A stretch of DNA of 48,488 nt. Source: Acidimicrobiales bacterium (GTDB taxonomy: Bacteria; Actinomycetota; Acidimicrobiia; Acidimicrobiales; MedAcidi-G1). A model generated the notes under the pieces. It saw nothing but the letters and a program-made list of their open reading frames with translations, ran no database searches and was not told where the DNA came from. Positions 48,312-48,488 of the stretch are shown piece after piece (position 1 is the first letter of the stretch; each line of letters begins with the position of its first letter). The stretch lies in NCBI GenBank assembly GCA_014237715.1, contig JAAZZG010000013.1, positions 1 to 48,488 of the forward strand, written 5' to 3'. The position numbers and the translations under genes were made by a program.

Positions 48312-48339
48312 CTGAGGTTAGCCATATGGCTAACCTCAG
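48312..48339. promoter_or_regulatory. 28-base perfect palindrome: operator and promoter of hydratase–tetR–tetR
   Basis: The core TTAGCC-ATAT-GGCTAA lies in a perfect palindrome with 14-base arms starting CTGAGG. Read on the minus strand, TTGCCT (48343–48338) and TAACCT (48320–48315) form –35 and –10 elements with a 17-base spacer. The palindrome covers the spacer and the –10, so a bound repressor would block RNA polymerase. The core matches that at 41122–41137. Autoregulation by the tetR pair is the simplest reading. Confidence 0.85.
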
Positions 48340-48428
48340 GCAACCAGCTACCCGGAGCTCCTCACAACCAAAACCGCTATCCCCGATCTGGACTTCAACG
48401 CCCACCTAGACCGCATCCGACGCCTCAC

Positions 48429-48488
48429 CGACGAGGACGTTTCGCACCCGGTCTTCGATGCCATGCTCGGGATGGCCGCCGAGGGCGA
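48429..48488 (+). repeat. Inverted near-exact copy of part of tetR paralogue B
   Basis: The last 60 bases repeat, in inverted orientation, bases 47120–47179 inside tetR paralogue B, with one mismatch (C at 48453). On the plus strand they read TDEDVSHPVFDAMLGMAAEG. In the same frame, upstream, comes IPDLDFNAHLDRIRRL, which is unrelated to the regulator and has no start codon before an in-frame stop. This may be an amplification or assembly chimera at the contig end, or the edge of another paralogue. Confidence 0.8.

Noticed and set aside
1..48488. CRISPR arrays, insertion sequences and prophage genes
   Set aside because: No regularly spaced repeats, transposases, integrases or phage structural genes were seen; the only repeats are the edge repeats, the 18-base tandem and the short operators.

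Overview
The window looks like a complete contig from a high-GC actinobacterium. A WhiB regulator with an AT-hook, an adjacent clpS–DUF2017 pair, DUF4031, GTG starts and a caa3-type oxidase operon all fit Actinomycetota. The gene set and the wealth of sulfatases suggest an uncultured marine or host-associated Acidimicrobiia-like lineage; that placement is inference, since no rRNA gene is present. Both ends carry odd repeats: an exact 55-base direct repeat on the left and a 60-base inverted copy of an internal tetR segment on the right. The outermost few hundred bases should therefore be treated as possible assembly or amplification artefacts.

Region 1 (1–12.4 kb) has lower GC than the rest. 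A rearranged flavin amine oxidase fragment lies at the edge, next to an unknown gene and a DUF971 gene. The core is a minus-strand catabolic operon: arylsulfatase, metallo-beta-lactamase-fold hydrolase, DhlA-type haloalkane dehalogenase, SRPBCC protein, a sulfatase fused to a DJ-1/PfpI domain, and a duplicated DUF1330-like protein. It is divergent from a plus-strand tetR, an unknown gene and a nitronate monooxygenase-like gene. This reads as a regulated unit for sulfated and possibly halogenated organic compounds. A tRNA-Lys gene marks the change to higher GC.

Region 2 (12.5–23.8 kb) is housekeeping: a NagZ-like lipoprotein, small secreted proteins, dut, orn and an MBL hydrolase. A WhiB7-like gene has a leader containing an intrinsic terminator. 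It is followed by a TlpA–CcdA thiol-redox pair coupled to a poly-gamma-glutamate hydrolase-like gene, then pdxH and a two-gene fluoride channel.

Region 3 (23.8–37 kb) is a tightly packed minus-strand respiratory operon. Its order is a degenerate subunit-I paralogue, a subunit-III-like protein, an unknown membrane protein, ctaC, ctaD, ctaE, subunit IV, ctaG and serS. Heme A biosynthesis genes ctaB and ctaA lie beyond it, with an SDR gene between them. clpS, DUF2017 and tRNA-Glu, tRNA-Asp and tRNA-Phe follow.

Region 4 (37.4–48.5 kb) returns to accessory metabolism: a tyrosine phosphatase, a PEP-mobile-domain protein, an extended SDR, a ferredoxin–P450 pair, a third sulfatase, an acyl-CoA dehydrogenase, and an enoyl-CoA hydratase–tetR–tetR operon. 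The same operator core, TTAGCC-N4-GGCTAA, sits before the ferredoxin–P450 pair and before the hydratase–tetR operon, linking them as a likely regulon.
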